6,748 nt of DNA from Myxococcales bacterium (GTDB lineage: Bacteria > Myxococcota_C > UBA6777), in the NCBI GenBank assembly GCA_027005175.1, contig JALTMC010000192.1:1-6748 (forward strand), written 5' to 3'. Below the pieces are notes generated by a model. That model searched no databases and was not told the origin of the DNA. It saw only the letters and a list, made by a program, of their open reading frames with translations. The position numbers were made by a program, and so were the translations under genes. The first letter of the stretch is position 1; every line of letters begins with the position of its first letter. Positions 1-6,529 of this stretch are shown here, in pieces.

Positions 1-658
1 CGTATCCTGTTCGACAGGGGGTTGTTACACACTGACTGACACAGTGTCCTTGGCCGGATGCATCTGCAATACAATATGTAACGGGTTTGCCTGCTCGGTC
101 TGGGCATAGTGAAGTACAGGGTAGGGTGCAGTGTCCCTTTGGGTAACCGGAAGAAGGTTTGAGGCAACGCCCTCCTGTATAGTTACAGTCTGTGTTTTGG
201 CTGCAAGGTTCACCGATCCACTGCTTGCCGGGTCTCGCTTGCTCTGAAGGCTTGGTGTCGGAGGTCTCTTCTTGCTGTGATTCGGGGATGGGCTTGTCAA
301 GTCGTAACTCTTGAAGTGACTCTTCTGGCGAACCGGCATCCATGCTTTTCTCTGATGAGTGGAGCTCTGACATCTCCTCTGGAGCGACCGATGTCGGCGC
401 TTCGGAGAGATCTGTGGCTGTGATAGCTTCTTTCTGTTGGGTCTGCTCTTGCGCTGTGAATTCGGTTTTACTTTCCTTGTCATAGAGGATGCTTATCTCA
501 TCCTGGGGTGGGTTGTTTGGGCTACAGCCGATCCAGAGCCACCCGACCCAAAGACACAAACACGGAAGCAGGAGCCATGGGACGGAGGCCCTATTCTTGG
601 TGAGGAGCCTGGCTCGTTGTTGGGGTGATGGTTTGGGTCGTTGTTGGGGTGATGGCAT
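1..658 (-). CDS. Cysteine-rich lipoprotein, 5' part (runs off the left edge)
   Basis: I read 219 codons without a stop from ATG at 658 to the window edge; the C-terminus is missing. Residues 1-26 form a long basic n-region with an 8-residue repeat (PSPQQRPK/PSPQQRAR). Residues 27-44 are hydrophobic and rich in Leu and Trp. The stretch LWIGC ends at Cys45, a probable lipobox; Trp at -3 is unusual. Residues 55-145 are acidic and rich in Ser, Glu and Gln, which suggests a disordered stalk. From residue 148 a cysteine-rich segment has ten Cys in about 65 residues (152, 158, 165, 177, 181, 185, 196, 206, 210, 215), with the pattern GEPC-x5-C. It is probably secreted and lipid-anchored. Role unknown. 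The frame is supported by signal peptide, stalk and Cys domain following one another; a different open frame at 25-483 gives nonsense protein. An in-frame ATG at 745 exists but would bury the signal peptide. No clear Shine-Dalgarno sequence is seen at 658. Confidence 0.8.
   Translation of the reverse strand, partial: MPSPQQRPKPSPQQRARLLTKNRASVPWLLLPCLCLWVGWLWIGCSPNNPPQDEISILYDKESKTEFTAQEQTQQKEAITATDLSEAPTSVAPEEMSELHSSEKSMDAGSPEESLQELRLDKPIPESQQEETSDTKPSEQARPGKQWIGEPCSQNTDCNYTGGRCLKPSSGYPKGHCTLPCTSLCPDRAGKPVTYCIADASGQGHCVSQCVTTPCRTGY
614..655 (-). repeat. 24-bp tandem duplication in the lipoprotein n-region
   Basis: TCGTTGTTGGGGTGATGG on the plus strand occurs at 614-631 and again at 638-655, a period of 24 bp. 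It encodes the doubled PSPQQR motif directly after the start codon of the minus-strand lipoprotein, so the length of the basic n-region may vary by slippage in whole 8-residue steps. Confidence 0.8.
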
Positions 659-852
659 GTTCGTTGAGACTTTGTTTTGAGTGACTTCGTTCTTCCTGAA
701 AGTTTTGCCCTGTACGCACTCGATAGTAGCACTTCTTCCATCCATCGGATAGATGGGTTCAAGATCTTCCATGAGATGACCGTTTCTAAAGGATGATGTT
801 CTTTTACGGAGAACTTGAGAAGAGTTTTATAGAGTTGGAATGGGAGAGTACT
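659..852. other. Divergent intergenic region
   Basis: This stretch separates the start of the minus-strand lipoprotein gene from the probable start of the plus-strand hydrolase-like gene, so promoters for both should lie here. I looked for -35/-10 pairs in both directions and found only weak matches, none good enough to call. Open frames across it on either strand are extensions of the two flanking genes or shadows. Confidence 0.5.
842..848 (+). promoter_or_regulatory. Ribosome binding site deciding the start at 853
   Basis: GGGAGAG lies four to six bases before ATG at 853. The upstream in-frame ATGs at 793 and 796 have AAAGG directly abutting them, which is too close to work well. ATG at 919 has only a GGAG twelve bases upstream. 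The start at 853 is therefore preferred. Confidence 0.5.
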
Positions 853-1485
853 ATGCAGTGGCTTCGGGAAACCCGGGACGTATTTCAATCGTATGACAAC
901 CTGGAGCTTTTGCCTCGTATGGGAAAGCCTGTACTGAGCAAGAAGTCTCACTCTGGCTTGTGGTTGGGGTTGTTTGCTCTCTTCTCTTTGAGCACTTTGC
1001 TGTGGGCTTTTGCGCTGCCTGGCTTACCTGCCGTTACAGACTTGCATATCAATATCTCTTATCATCCTAATGCTGTCATTCCTTCTCCATCGAAACAGCT
1101 TGATATATACAGTCGCAAAGCCCCTTGGTCTTGGCAGAAGATCTCTCGACCTGTGGTTCTCTTTGTCCATGATGGCTCTCCCTCTGAAGGAGACAAACAA
1201 CATGCTTATTTTCGAGTCCGTGAGTATGTTCGCCGGGGCTATGTCTTTGTTGCCATCAATTACCGGACAAACCCCACCCTTGGCTCTATGATACAGGCTT
1301 CGGATGTTGCTCGTGCTGTGGCCTGGGTCTCTCGACATATCCACAAGTATCGTGGAGACGGTCAACGTATCTCATTGGTGGGAGCTGGTGTCGGAGCGAA
1401 GTTGATCGCCATGGTGAAAAATGATCCTCGCTTTCTCAAAGAGCATCACCTCTCCACCACGATCCTTCAATCCAACCCTCAGTAA
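853..1485 (+). CDS. Membrane-anchored alpha/beta-hydrolase-fold protein, degenerate and C-terminally short
   Basis: This 210-residue protein (230 if started at 793, 188 if at 919) has one hydrophobic segment at about residues 35-57, preceded by Lys-rich KKSHS, which suggests a signal anchor or uncleaved signal peptide. The rest resembles esterases of the BD-FAE/carboxylesterase type. PVVLFVHDG (100-108) corresponds to the strand and HGG oxyanion motif, followed by SEGDK, RRGYVFVAINYR (the usual NYR) and DVARAVAWVSRHIHKYRGDG before RISLVGAGVGAKL. In active relatives this last motif is GHSAG; here it reads GAGVG, so the nucleophile serine is replaced by glycine. The protein stops soon after, before the part that carries the catalytic Asp and His. 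Active relatives are typically near 270-320 residues. It is either a pseudoenzyme or a decaying remnant. It diverges from the lipoprotein gene and converges on the transferase gene. The fold is fairly sure, the role unknown. Confidence 0.7.
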   Translation: MQWLRETRDVFQSYDNLELLPRMGKPVLSKKSHSGLWLGLFALFSLSTLLWAFALPGLPAVTDLHINISYHPNAVIPSPSKQLDIYSRKAPWSWQKISRPVVLFVHDGSPSEGDKQHAYFRVREYVRRGYVFVAINYRTNPTLGSMIQASDVARAVAWVSRHIHKYRGDGQRISLVGAGVGAKLIAMVKNDPRFLKEHHLSTTILQSNPQ

Positions 1486-1513
1486 ATCGAACGAAACACC
1501 CGTCACTCAAAAA

Positions 1514-1578
1514 GCATCTCACCCACAACAACGCTGTATCGCTCTTTTGATAGGTTTGCGGATAGGCTTGTGAGGTGC
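1514..1578 (-). terminator. Possible terminator: long inverted repeat between convergent genes
   Basis: GCATCTCAC (1514-1522) pairs with GTGAGGTGC (1570-1578) through nine base pairs, one of them a G-U wobble. On the minus strand the second arm is followed at once by TTTTT (1509-1513), as expected for an intrinsic terminator of the glutathione transferase gene that ends at 1597. The 47-base loop is much longer than usual, although it holds a small internal TATC/GATA hairpin. It could also limit read-through from the converging hydrolase gene. Confidence 0.4.
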
Positions 1579-1596
1579 TAAAGGGTTGGGGTGGTC

Positions 1597-2286
1597 TTAT
1601 TCTGGGACAGTGAGACCTTTTTGTACGGCAGGGCGGTCAAGGCAGCGCGAGAACCAGCTTTGGACCTGGGGGTAGGTGTGAAGTTCCAGGATGTCGGCCG
1701 CATCATAGAACCCGTGTAGAGGACGGATCCAAGGGAAGATCATGATGTCTGCGATGGAATAGTCGCTGCCAAGGATATAGTCCCGTCCTGTGAGTCTCGT
1801 TTCCAGAACTCCTAGAAGGCGCTGGGTCTCATTTTTGTACCGCTCCAAGGGATAGGGGTCCTTGCATTTCTCAACGGCAGACTTGTAAAAATGACCAAAC
1901 TGTCCAAACATTGGGCCGATATGGCCGACTTGAAAAAACATCCATTGCAAACATTCGTTCTTGGCTATGGGATCCGTTGGCATCAACATACCGGACTTTT
2001 CGGCCAAGTAGATAAGAATAGCGCCGGATTCCATGATGGGAACCCACGGGCCATCTGGACCTTTGGGATCAATGATCGCAGGGATCTTACCATTGGGACT
2101 GAGAGACATATACTCTTCTGTATGCTGTTCTTCGTCAGCAAAGCTGATCTTGTGGGCTTCATAGGGGAGTTCCATCTCCTCCAAAGCGATGCTCACTTTT
2201 ACACCATTTGGTGTGGCTACGCTGTACAGTTGAATACGGTCTGGGTGTTGGGGAGGCCATTTCTCGTAGATCTTGGGCTGTGTCAT
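1597..2286 (-). CDS. Glutathione S-transferase, Nu class (YfcG/YghU-like)
   Basis: This complete 229-residue protein has the two GST domains. The N-terminal thioredoxin-like domain (about 17-100) begins IQLYSVATPNGVK; the TPN (25-27) is the Nu-class active-site signature that binds glutathione disulfide in E. coli YfcG and YghU. Pro69 in KIPA is the cis-proline and ESG (86-88) binds the gamma-glutamyl group. The helical C-terminal domain (about 105-225) contains LQWMFFQVG, the GHFY stretch also seen in YghU, and SIAD (177-180), the conserved N-capping box. Characterised relatives act as glutathione-dependent disulfide-bond oxidoreductases with little classical transferase activity; that role is inferred here. 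The length suits YfcG (about 215) better than YghU (288), but the leader KWPPQHPDR resembles YghU. The frame stays open to 2367, yet ATG at 2286 has a good ribosome binding site and begins the conserved leader. Confidence 0.95.
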   Translation of the reverse strand: MTQPKIYEKWPPQHPDRIQLYSVATPNGVKVSIALEEMELPYEAHKISFADEEQHTEEYMSLSPNGKIPAIIDPKGPDGPWVPIMESGAILIYLAEKSGMLMPTDPIAKNECLQWMFFQVGHIGPMFGQFGHFYKSAVEKCKDPYPLERYKNETQRLLGVLETRLTGRDYILGSDYSIADIMIFPWIRPLHGFYDAADILELHTYPQVQSWFSRCLDRPAVQKGLTVPE

Positions 2287-2292
2287 TCTTGT

Positions 2293-2298
2293 TTCCTT
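2293..2298 (-). promoter_or_regulatory. Ribosome binding site of the glutathione transferase
   Basis: AAGGAA on the minus strand lies six bases before ATG at 2286. It fixes the start and excludes the 27-residue in-frame extension to 2367, which looks non-coding. Confidence 0.75.
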
Positions 2299-2373
2299 TT
2301 TATGAGTAAAGCCGCACAAGTTTTGCCAAAATAATGTGAAGCCCCTTTTCGAACGCGGACCCGGCAAGTGACC

Positions 2374-2550
2374 GCGAAGCAGGACTGCGAATGCAAACGA
2401 TCATGTCAGTCCGAAGCAGGACTGCGAATGCAAACGATCATGCCAGTCCGAAGCAGGACTGCGAATGCAAACGATCGTGTCAGCCCGAAGGGTGGAGACG
2501 ATAGCCGACACAAGGCAGTCTGAAGGAGGAGACCGCAGGTCGAGTTAAGT
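2374..2550. repeat. 37-bp tandem repeat array with a hairpin in each junction
   Basis: Three near-identical 37-bp units lie at 2374-2410, 2411-2447 and 2448-2484. They begin CCGAAGCAGGACTGCGAATG, continue CAAACGATCATGTCAGT and differ at only a few bases. Two degenerate units follow (about 2485-2519 and 2520-2550), recognisable by CCGAAG or CTGAAG followed by a GGAG-rich stretch. Where intact units meet, CAGTCCGAAGCAGGACTG (2407-2424 and 2444-2461) is a 6-bp stem with a 6-base loop. The array lies between the end of the giant lipoprotein gene and the transferase gene, both on the minus strand. Its role is unknown; it could weaken read-through or stabilise a 3' end. Confidence 0.85.
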
Positions 2551-2556
2551 TGGATT

Positions 2557-2720
2557 GGGGAGGATGTCAAGAAACGTCGCGTAATGGTCCTTTCACAAAC
2601 AACAGGAAAGTGGGGTTGGCAGGGGAGGATAGCAGCGGACGTCGAGACACGTCGTGTAGTGGTCCTTGCACCAACGACAGGAAAGTGGGTTGGTAGGGGA
2701 GGGTGGCGACGGATGTTACC
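2557..2720. repeat. Two and a half copies of a 65-74-bp repeat
   Basis: Copy A (2557-2621) and copy B (2622-2695) both start GGGGAGGAT, share ACGTCG, TGGTCCTT and ACAGGAAAGTGGG, and end in TTGG plus two or three bases. Copy B has nine extra bases near its start. A third partial copy (2696-2720) starts GGGGAGGGT and runs over the stop codon of the giant lipoprotein gene. Each full copy carries a small dyad: GACGT/ACGTC in B and GATGT/ACGTC, with a wobble, in A. The unit is unrelated to the 37-bp repeat next to it. It looks like a dispersed intergenic repeat family, though only these copies are visible. Confidence 0.75.
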
Positions 2721-5700
2721 GGATATAGATAACGTAGCGCCATCCAGCTTTGGTCATGTCTGATGTGTTGCCAGCCAAGCAACAGCTGCTTACTTTCCAG
2801 TTGGCAAAGTTGCCAAAGCTAGAGCCATTGCGATCATAGCCCCATAAGATCTGCTGCCCTGTCCAGCCCATGCCTACATGAGGATAGCCGGGACTGTTGC
2901 CTGTTTGGATTCCTTTGGTTATATTTTGAGGCATGATTTTAAAGGTAGCGATGGTGACACCATTGCCACAAGTTTTTCCAAGGTAGCATTCGTTTGCGAG
3001 ACCACTGGTCTTTTTGTAAGTACCGTATCGCGTTATCTGAGATGTTGAGGTCAGGGCCCAACCATAGACCACTTCTGTGTAGCGGGCCAGGGGAATATTG
3101 GATGTGAAGATCGATGCGCTTGTTTCTGTATTGAGAACCGGCTTGGTCATCGCGGCCCGGTTGGTGAGAGACTTGAACAAGGCTGCGGCACTCGCATTTC
3201 CAGCAGGTCGTTTCATCATATTGAATACTTGAAGCCAGCCGCCACCGAGGAAGCTCATCTCACACTGAGCTTGGAAGGCCGGTTTGTTGGGATCGGGTTG
3301 GAGCCAGTACAGGCCACTTCCGGTAGTGCCCGTGTAATGGAACTGGCTGTATGATTTACAGCTTGTGTCTGTTGTGCCATCGGAGCGGCGTCGTGCGCCA
3401 TTGTCCATCACAATGGTTTTGCCTGTATTTTGTGTACGGAAGTACATATACAGATTCTTAGAGAGAGAGTTATTCGAGGAACAGCCGGGGTCTGTGTGGT
3501 CCACTCCAAGCACTTTTTGAGAGTCTCTCCCGGCAGCAAAGAAGGAGTAACACCACGCTGAATCATTGTCGAGGTTGAATGACTTTATGCCGTTTTGTGC
3601 GCTGTACCAGAAGTAGTCCGCTTGTGGTCCTCTCTCTTTGGAACGATAGATCGTTGTGCCTACCGCACGTACAGGTGGCCATGCGTCACCATTACCTGAG
3701 CCAAACTTACGTTCCGTGCGTTTGGTGAAGGCATTTTTGACATAATTGGAAGTGGTACCACCCGTAAATTGGTAGATCTGGAACGCCTTGTTGTCGGCTG
3801 TGGTCATTAACTCTGTGGGATTTGTGATAGGCATAACGGCCAAGCACTTCTGGTCTGTGGGTTTGCACTGGTTGAGGGTTTGGCCCAACACATCGGTGAC
3901 ACCCGTCATCCCGGCGTTCGCTGTGTACCACCACCATCGTGTCCAACCACCGCCGTCTGTCACCATGTCACAGAAGACCTTGAATTGTGTGCCTGTGCCA
4001 GGCTTGATCCAGTACGTTCCGCTGGTTTTTGAGCCGATATATTTGGCTGAGTCTGTAAAACGATAGTCTGTGCAGGTTTTGCCATAGGTTCCATCCGCCC
4101 ACTTGAAAGCTCCATTGTCGAGCAGAGTACCTGGAATACAAGATTGGTTGGAACACTGATATCCAGTCGAGCAGTCACGGGTTGTCGAACACGCTGTGCA
4201 GCGATTACTCTTGCAGACTTTGCCGTTTTTGCAGTCGGTATTCTGTGTACAGTCTCCTTTTTTGCAAAGACCGCTGTCGCAAACATTACCTGTTCCGCAT
4301 TGGCTGTCTGTCGAACAGGTCGTACATTTGTTATTTCTACAGATGAGGCCGGTGCTGCAGTCACTGTCCTTTTGACAGGCTCCTGCTTTGCAGGCCCCGC
4401 TGATGCACAGTTGGCCGGCAGGGCATTCACTGTTGGCTGTACAAGCGGAGCATGTATTTGATTGACATACCTGACCCTTTTGACAATCGCTACCTGAGCG
4501 ACAGTTTCCTTTCTTACACACTCCTTGAAGGCAAAGGCTGCCAGAGCCACACTCCTTGTCATTGGCACAAGAGCTACAGATGTTGGCTTTGCAGATTTTG
4601 CCTCCTTTGCAATTCGAGTTGGTTCGGCAATTGCCTGTTTTACAGAGATTGCTCAGACATAGCTTTCCAGAGCCACACTCTTTGTCGTTAGCACAGGTAG
4701 AGCAGGTGTTGTTGAGGCATAACTTACCTTGTGGGCAGTCTGTTGTGTTGCGGCAGTCACCTTTTTGACAGGTGCCACGCAAACATAGGGTACCCGCCAG
4801 GCACTCGCGGTCATTGTTGCAGGCCGCGCAGGTATTGTTCTTACAAACTTGTCCATTCTTGCAATCGGAAGTCTGACGACAATTGGCGGTGGCGCAAACA
4901 CCCCGTAGGCAGAGCTGGCCAGAGGCACATTCACCGTCTTTTCCACAGGTGACGCAGCGATTGCTTGTACACACGAGGCCATTCTTGCATTCGGATGTTT
5001 TGCGACAATTGGCGATGGTGCACTTGCCTGTGAGGCAAAGTTGTCCACCCGGACACTGTTTGTCGTCGGTGCATGCACTGCATTGGTTGGTCAAGCAAAC
5101 TTTGCCGTCTTTGCAGTCTGTTCTTGCCTTGCAGTCTCCTGTGAGACATGTGCCAGAGATACAGATCTGACCCGTGCTGCATTGTTGGTCGACAGAACAA
5201 TCCGAGCATTTGTTGGAGAGGCAAACTTTACCATTCTGGCATTCGGAGGTTTTGCGGCAATCACCGACTTTGCAGGTACCGTTGAGACATAACCGACCTG
5301 TTTCACAAGCCTTATCATTCTGACAGGCAGCACATGCGCTGTTGGTACAGACGAGACCGCCTTTGCAGTCAGAGGCTTTGAGGCAGCCTTTGCAGCTCTT
5401 GGACGCTGGATCGCAGACCTGTCCTGATTGGCATCCTTTGTTGTTGCGACAGCCCGCCTGGCACTTTCCTGCTTCACAGATCTGACCTGCATTACACTGT
5501 TTGTCGCCAGTACATGCGCTGCATTGGTTGGTCAAACAAACTTTGCCCTGGTTACAGTCTTCGTTGCGTCGGCAGTCTCCATCGGTGCACTTGTCTTGGA
5601 GACAGAGTTGCCCTGCTTTGCACTCTTTGTCTGCAAGGCAACTGCTGCAAGTCTTGCCGCGACAGACTTGGTTGTTCTGACAATCTGTACGGGTCAGACA

Positions 5701-6498
5701 TTCGACACATTGCTTGGTGTTGGTGTCGCATTTTTTGTTGTTTTTGCAGCCTTTATCATCGTTACATCCATCGATGCATCCGCCATTTTTACAGATCTGG
5801 TACGTTCCGCAAGCCGCATCATCCTGGCAAGCACTGCACCGTCCATCTTTGCACACCTGACCACCAGGACAAGGTTTGGTGTCTGTGCAAATGGGTTCTA
5901 TACATTTCTCTCTCTCACAGATCTTGCCATCTTTGCAGCCTTTGTCATCCTTACAGCCATCGATGCAGACATCGTTCTTACAGAGCTTTCCTTCGCCACA
6001 AGCCGCATCATCACGACAGCCGACTTGGCATGTTTCTGCTTTACAGATCTTACCATCTTTGCAGCCTTTGTCATCCTTACAGCCATCGATGCAGGCATCA
6101 TTTTTACAGATCTTTCCTTCGCCACAAGCCGCATCATCACGACAGCCTGCGATACACTTTTTGGCTTTGCAGATCTCGCCAGATTGGCATGCTTTGTCAT
6201 CGGGGCAGCCCTCTGTACACTTGCCACTGTTGCAAGACCTCCCGCCACCGCAAGAGGTGTCATCCTTACAGGGAGCACAGCGACCGCTGATACAAGCTTT
6301 TCCATCAGCACATGCCTTCGAGGCACTACATTCTGCATCTCCACATACAGAGTTTGTGCAGATCTGAGTTCCTGTGGTGCAGTCTGTATCTGTCGTGCAT
6401 TTTACGGTGGGTGCTGTGCCTCCACAGCCTTCGAAGCCAACTATACTGACGATAAACAGTAAACAGCAACTCAATCCAACCAACAAGCGATGACTCAT
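2716..6498 (-). CDS. Giant cysteine-repeat lipoprotein with two fibrinogen-like GGGW domains
   Basis: This 1260-residue protein starts with a signal peptide (1-24) ending at GFEGC, so Cys25 is the probable lipidated residue. Residues 34-791 consist of about 36 modules of 20-22 residues with the core C-x5-C-x5-C-x4-C (for example CRDDAACGEGKICKNDAC), roughly 144 cysteines in all. They resemble the EB or Dickkopf-like cysteine modules often annotated in myxobacterial surface proteins. Two related domains follow, each starting DNGA....DGT....C. The first (about 793-1024) contains YWIKP and FCDMVTDGGGW, the second (about 1029-1260) YWLQP and QCEMSFLGGGW, ending in YVIYIR. These match the bacterial fibrinogen-like CDxxxxGGGW family. 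The likely picture is a disulfide-rigid surface stalk bearing two ligand-binding heads, perhaps an adhesin or lectin; no ligand is known. The start is fixed by AAGGAG six bases upstream. Confidence 0.93.
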   Translation of the reverse strand: MSHRLLVGLSCCLLFIVSIVGFEGCGGTAPTVKCTTDTDCTTGTQICTNSVCGDAECSASKACADGKACISGRCAPCKDDTSCGGGRSCNSGKCTEGCPDDKACQSGEICKAKKCIAGCRDDAACGEGKICKNDACIDGCKDDKGCKDGKICKAETCQVGCRDDAACGEGKLCKNDVCIDGCKDDKGCKDGKICEREKCIEPICTDTKPCPGGQVCKDGRCSACQDDAACGTYQICKNGGCIDGCNDDKGCKNNKKCDTNTKQCVECLTRTDCQNNQVCRGKTCSSCLADKECKAGQLCLQDKCTDGDCRRNEDCNQGKVCLTNQCSACTGDKQCNAGQICEAGKCQAGCRNNKGCQSGQVCDPASKSCKGCLKASDCKGGLVCTNSACAACQNDKACETGRLCLNGTCKVGDCRKTSECQNGKVCLSNKCSDCSVDQQCSTGQICISGTCLTGDCKARTDCKDGKVCLTNQCSACTDDKQCPGGQLCLTGKCTIANCRKTSECKNGLVCTSNRCVTCGKDGECASGQLCLRGVCATANCRQTSDCKNGQVCKNNTCAACNNDRECLAGTLCLRGTCQKGDCRNTTDCPQGKLCLNNTCSTCANDKECGSGKLCLSNLCKTGNCRTNSNCKGGKICKANICSSCANDKECGSGSLCLQGVCKKGNCRSGSDCQKGQVCQSNTCSACTANSECPAGQLCISGACKAGACQKDSDCSTGLICRNNKCTTCSTDSQCGTGNVCDSGLCKKGDCTQNTDCKNGKVCKSNRCTACSTTRDCSTGYQCSNQSCIPGTLLDNGAFKWADGTYGKTCTDYRFTDSAKYIGSKTSGTYWIKPGTGTQFKVFCDMVTDGGGWTRWWWYTANAGMTGVTDVLGQTLNQCKPTDQKCLAVMPITNPTELMTTADNKAFQIYQFTGGTTSNYVKNAFTKRTERKFGSGNGDAWPPVRAVGTTIYRSKERGPQADYFWYSAQNGIKSFNLDNDSAWCYSFFAAGRDSQKVLGVDHTDPGCSSNNSLSKNLYMYFRTQNTGKTIVMDNGARRRSDGTTDTSCKSYSQFHYTGTTGSGLYWLQPDPNKPAFQAQCEMSFLGGGWLQVFNMMKRPAGNASAAALFKSLTNRAAMTKPVLNTETSASIFTSNIPLARYTEVVYGWALTSTSQITRYGTYKKTSGLANECYLGKTCGNGVTIATFKIMPQNITKGIQTGNSPGYPHVGMGWTGQQILWGYDRNGSSFGNFANWKVSSCCLAGNTSDMTKAGWRYVIYIR
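2719..3414 (-). other. Second, diverged fibrinogen-like GGGW domain of the giant lipoprotein
   Basis: Residues about 1029-1260. It repeats the layout of the first domain (DNGARRRSDGT, GLYWLQPDP, CEMSFLGGGW, ending GWRYVIYIR), but the CD of the signature is CE and the TD before GGGW is FL. It probably arose by domain duplication and then specialised. It holds the adjacent Cys-Cys in VSSCCLAG near residue 1239. Confidence 0.75.
3427..4122 (-). other. First fibrinogen-like CDxxxxGGGW domain of the giant lipoprotein
   Basis: Residues about 793-1024. The domain opens LDNGAFKWADGTYGKTC, then TYWIKPGTGTQFKVFCDM followed by VTDGGGWTRWWWY. The CDM-x-TDGGGWT core is the hallmark shared with fibrinogen C-terminal domains. 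It has a complete CDxxxxGGGW signature and ends NLYMYFR, parallel to the end of the second domain. Confidence 0.8.
4126..5259 (-). repeat. Nine exact 126-bp coding repeats (42-residue double modules)
   Basis: The first cysteine of every second module falls at residues 414, 456, 498, 540, 582, 624, 666, 708 and 750, an exact 42-residue ladder. Each period is a 20-residue module (often CRxTSDCKNGKVCxxNxC) followed by a 22-residue module (often CxxDKECGSGQLCLxGxC). The higher-order unit is therefore a dimer of two module types, not a single module. Confidence 0.85.
5917..6147 (-). repeat. Recent 126-bp in-gene tandem duplication
   Basis: Segments 5917-6021 and 6043-6147, offset by exactly 126 bp, differ at 5 of 105 bases by my alignment. 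They encode residues around 118-193, with CRDDAACGEGK followed by CKDDKGCKDGK in each copy. A more diverged third copy is visible around 5707-5829. The near identity of the first two suggests recent unequal exchange or slippage in the repeat array. Confidence 0.85.
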
Positions 6499-6504
6499 CT
6501 GTGA

Positions 6505-6510
6505 CTCCTT
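6505..6510 (-). promoter_or_regulatory. Ribosome binding site of the giant lipoprotein
   Basis: AAGGAG on the minus strand, six bases before ATG at 6498, is a near-consensus Shine-Dalgarno sequence and confirms the start and the signal peptide. Confidence 0.85.
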
Positions 6511-6529
6511 CTATCTACGTTTGACCTTC

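Noticed and set aside
25-483. Minus-strand 152-codon open frame
   Set aside because: It overlaps the real lipoprotein frame on the same strand. Its product is Arg/Ser/Pro-rich without domains, and the other frame has a signal peptide, lipobox and Cys domain.
2300-2340. TTGGCA/CATAAA promoter for the transferase
   Set aside because: The -10 candidate sits only about 14 bases from the start codon and overlaps the ribosome binding site, so the transcript would lack the site.
2287-2367. 27-residue N-terminal extension of the glutathione transferase
   Set aside because: A good ribosome binding site precedes ATG 2286, and the conserved leader begins there. The extension has no family counterpart.
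2374-2550. CRISPR array
   Set aside because: The 37-bp units are contiguous with no unique spacers, and no cas genes are nearby.
2567-2782. Small minus-strand open frame reading through the 65-74-bp repeats
   Set aside because: It starts inside the giant gene out of frame, and the two repeat copies differ mostly at non-silent positions with a stop in one of them. It is better explained as non-coding repeat DNA.
5428-6462. Long open frame of 344 codons on the plus strand opposite the cysteine repeats
   Set aside because: It is the antisense of the repeat array. Cysteine codons TGC/TGT read as Ala/Thr-type codons in reverse, so stops are avoided and a hydrophobic repetitive product results. 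No ribosome binding site or domain supports it.
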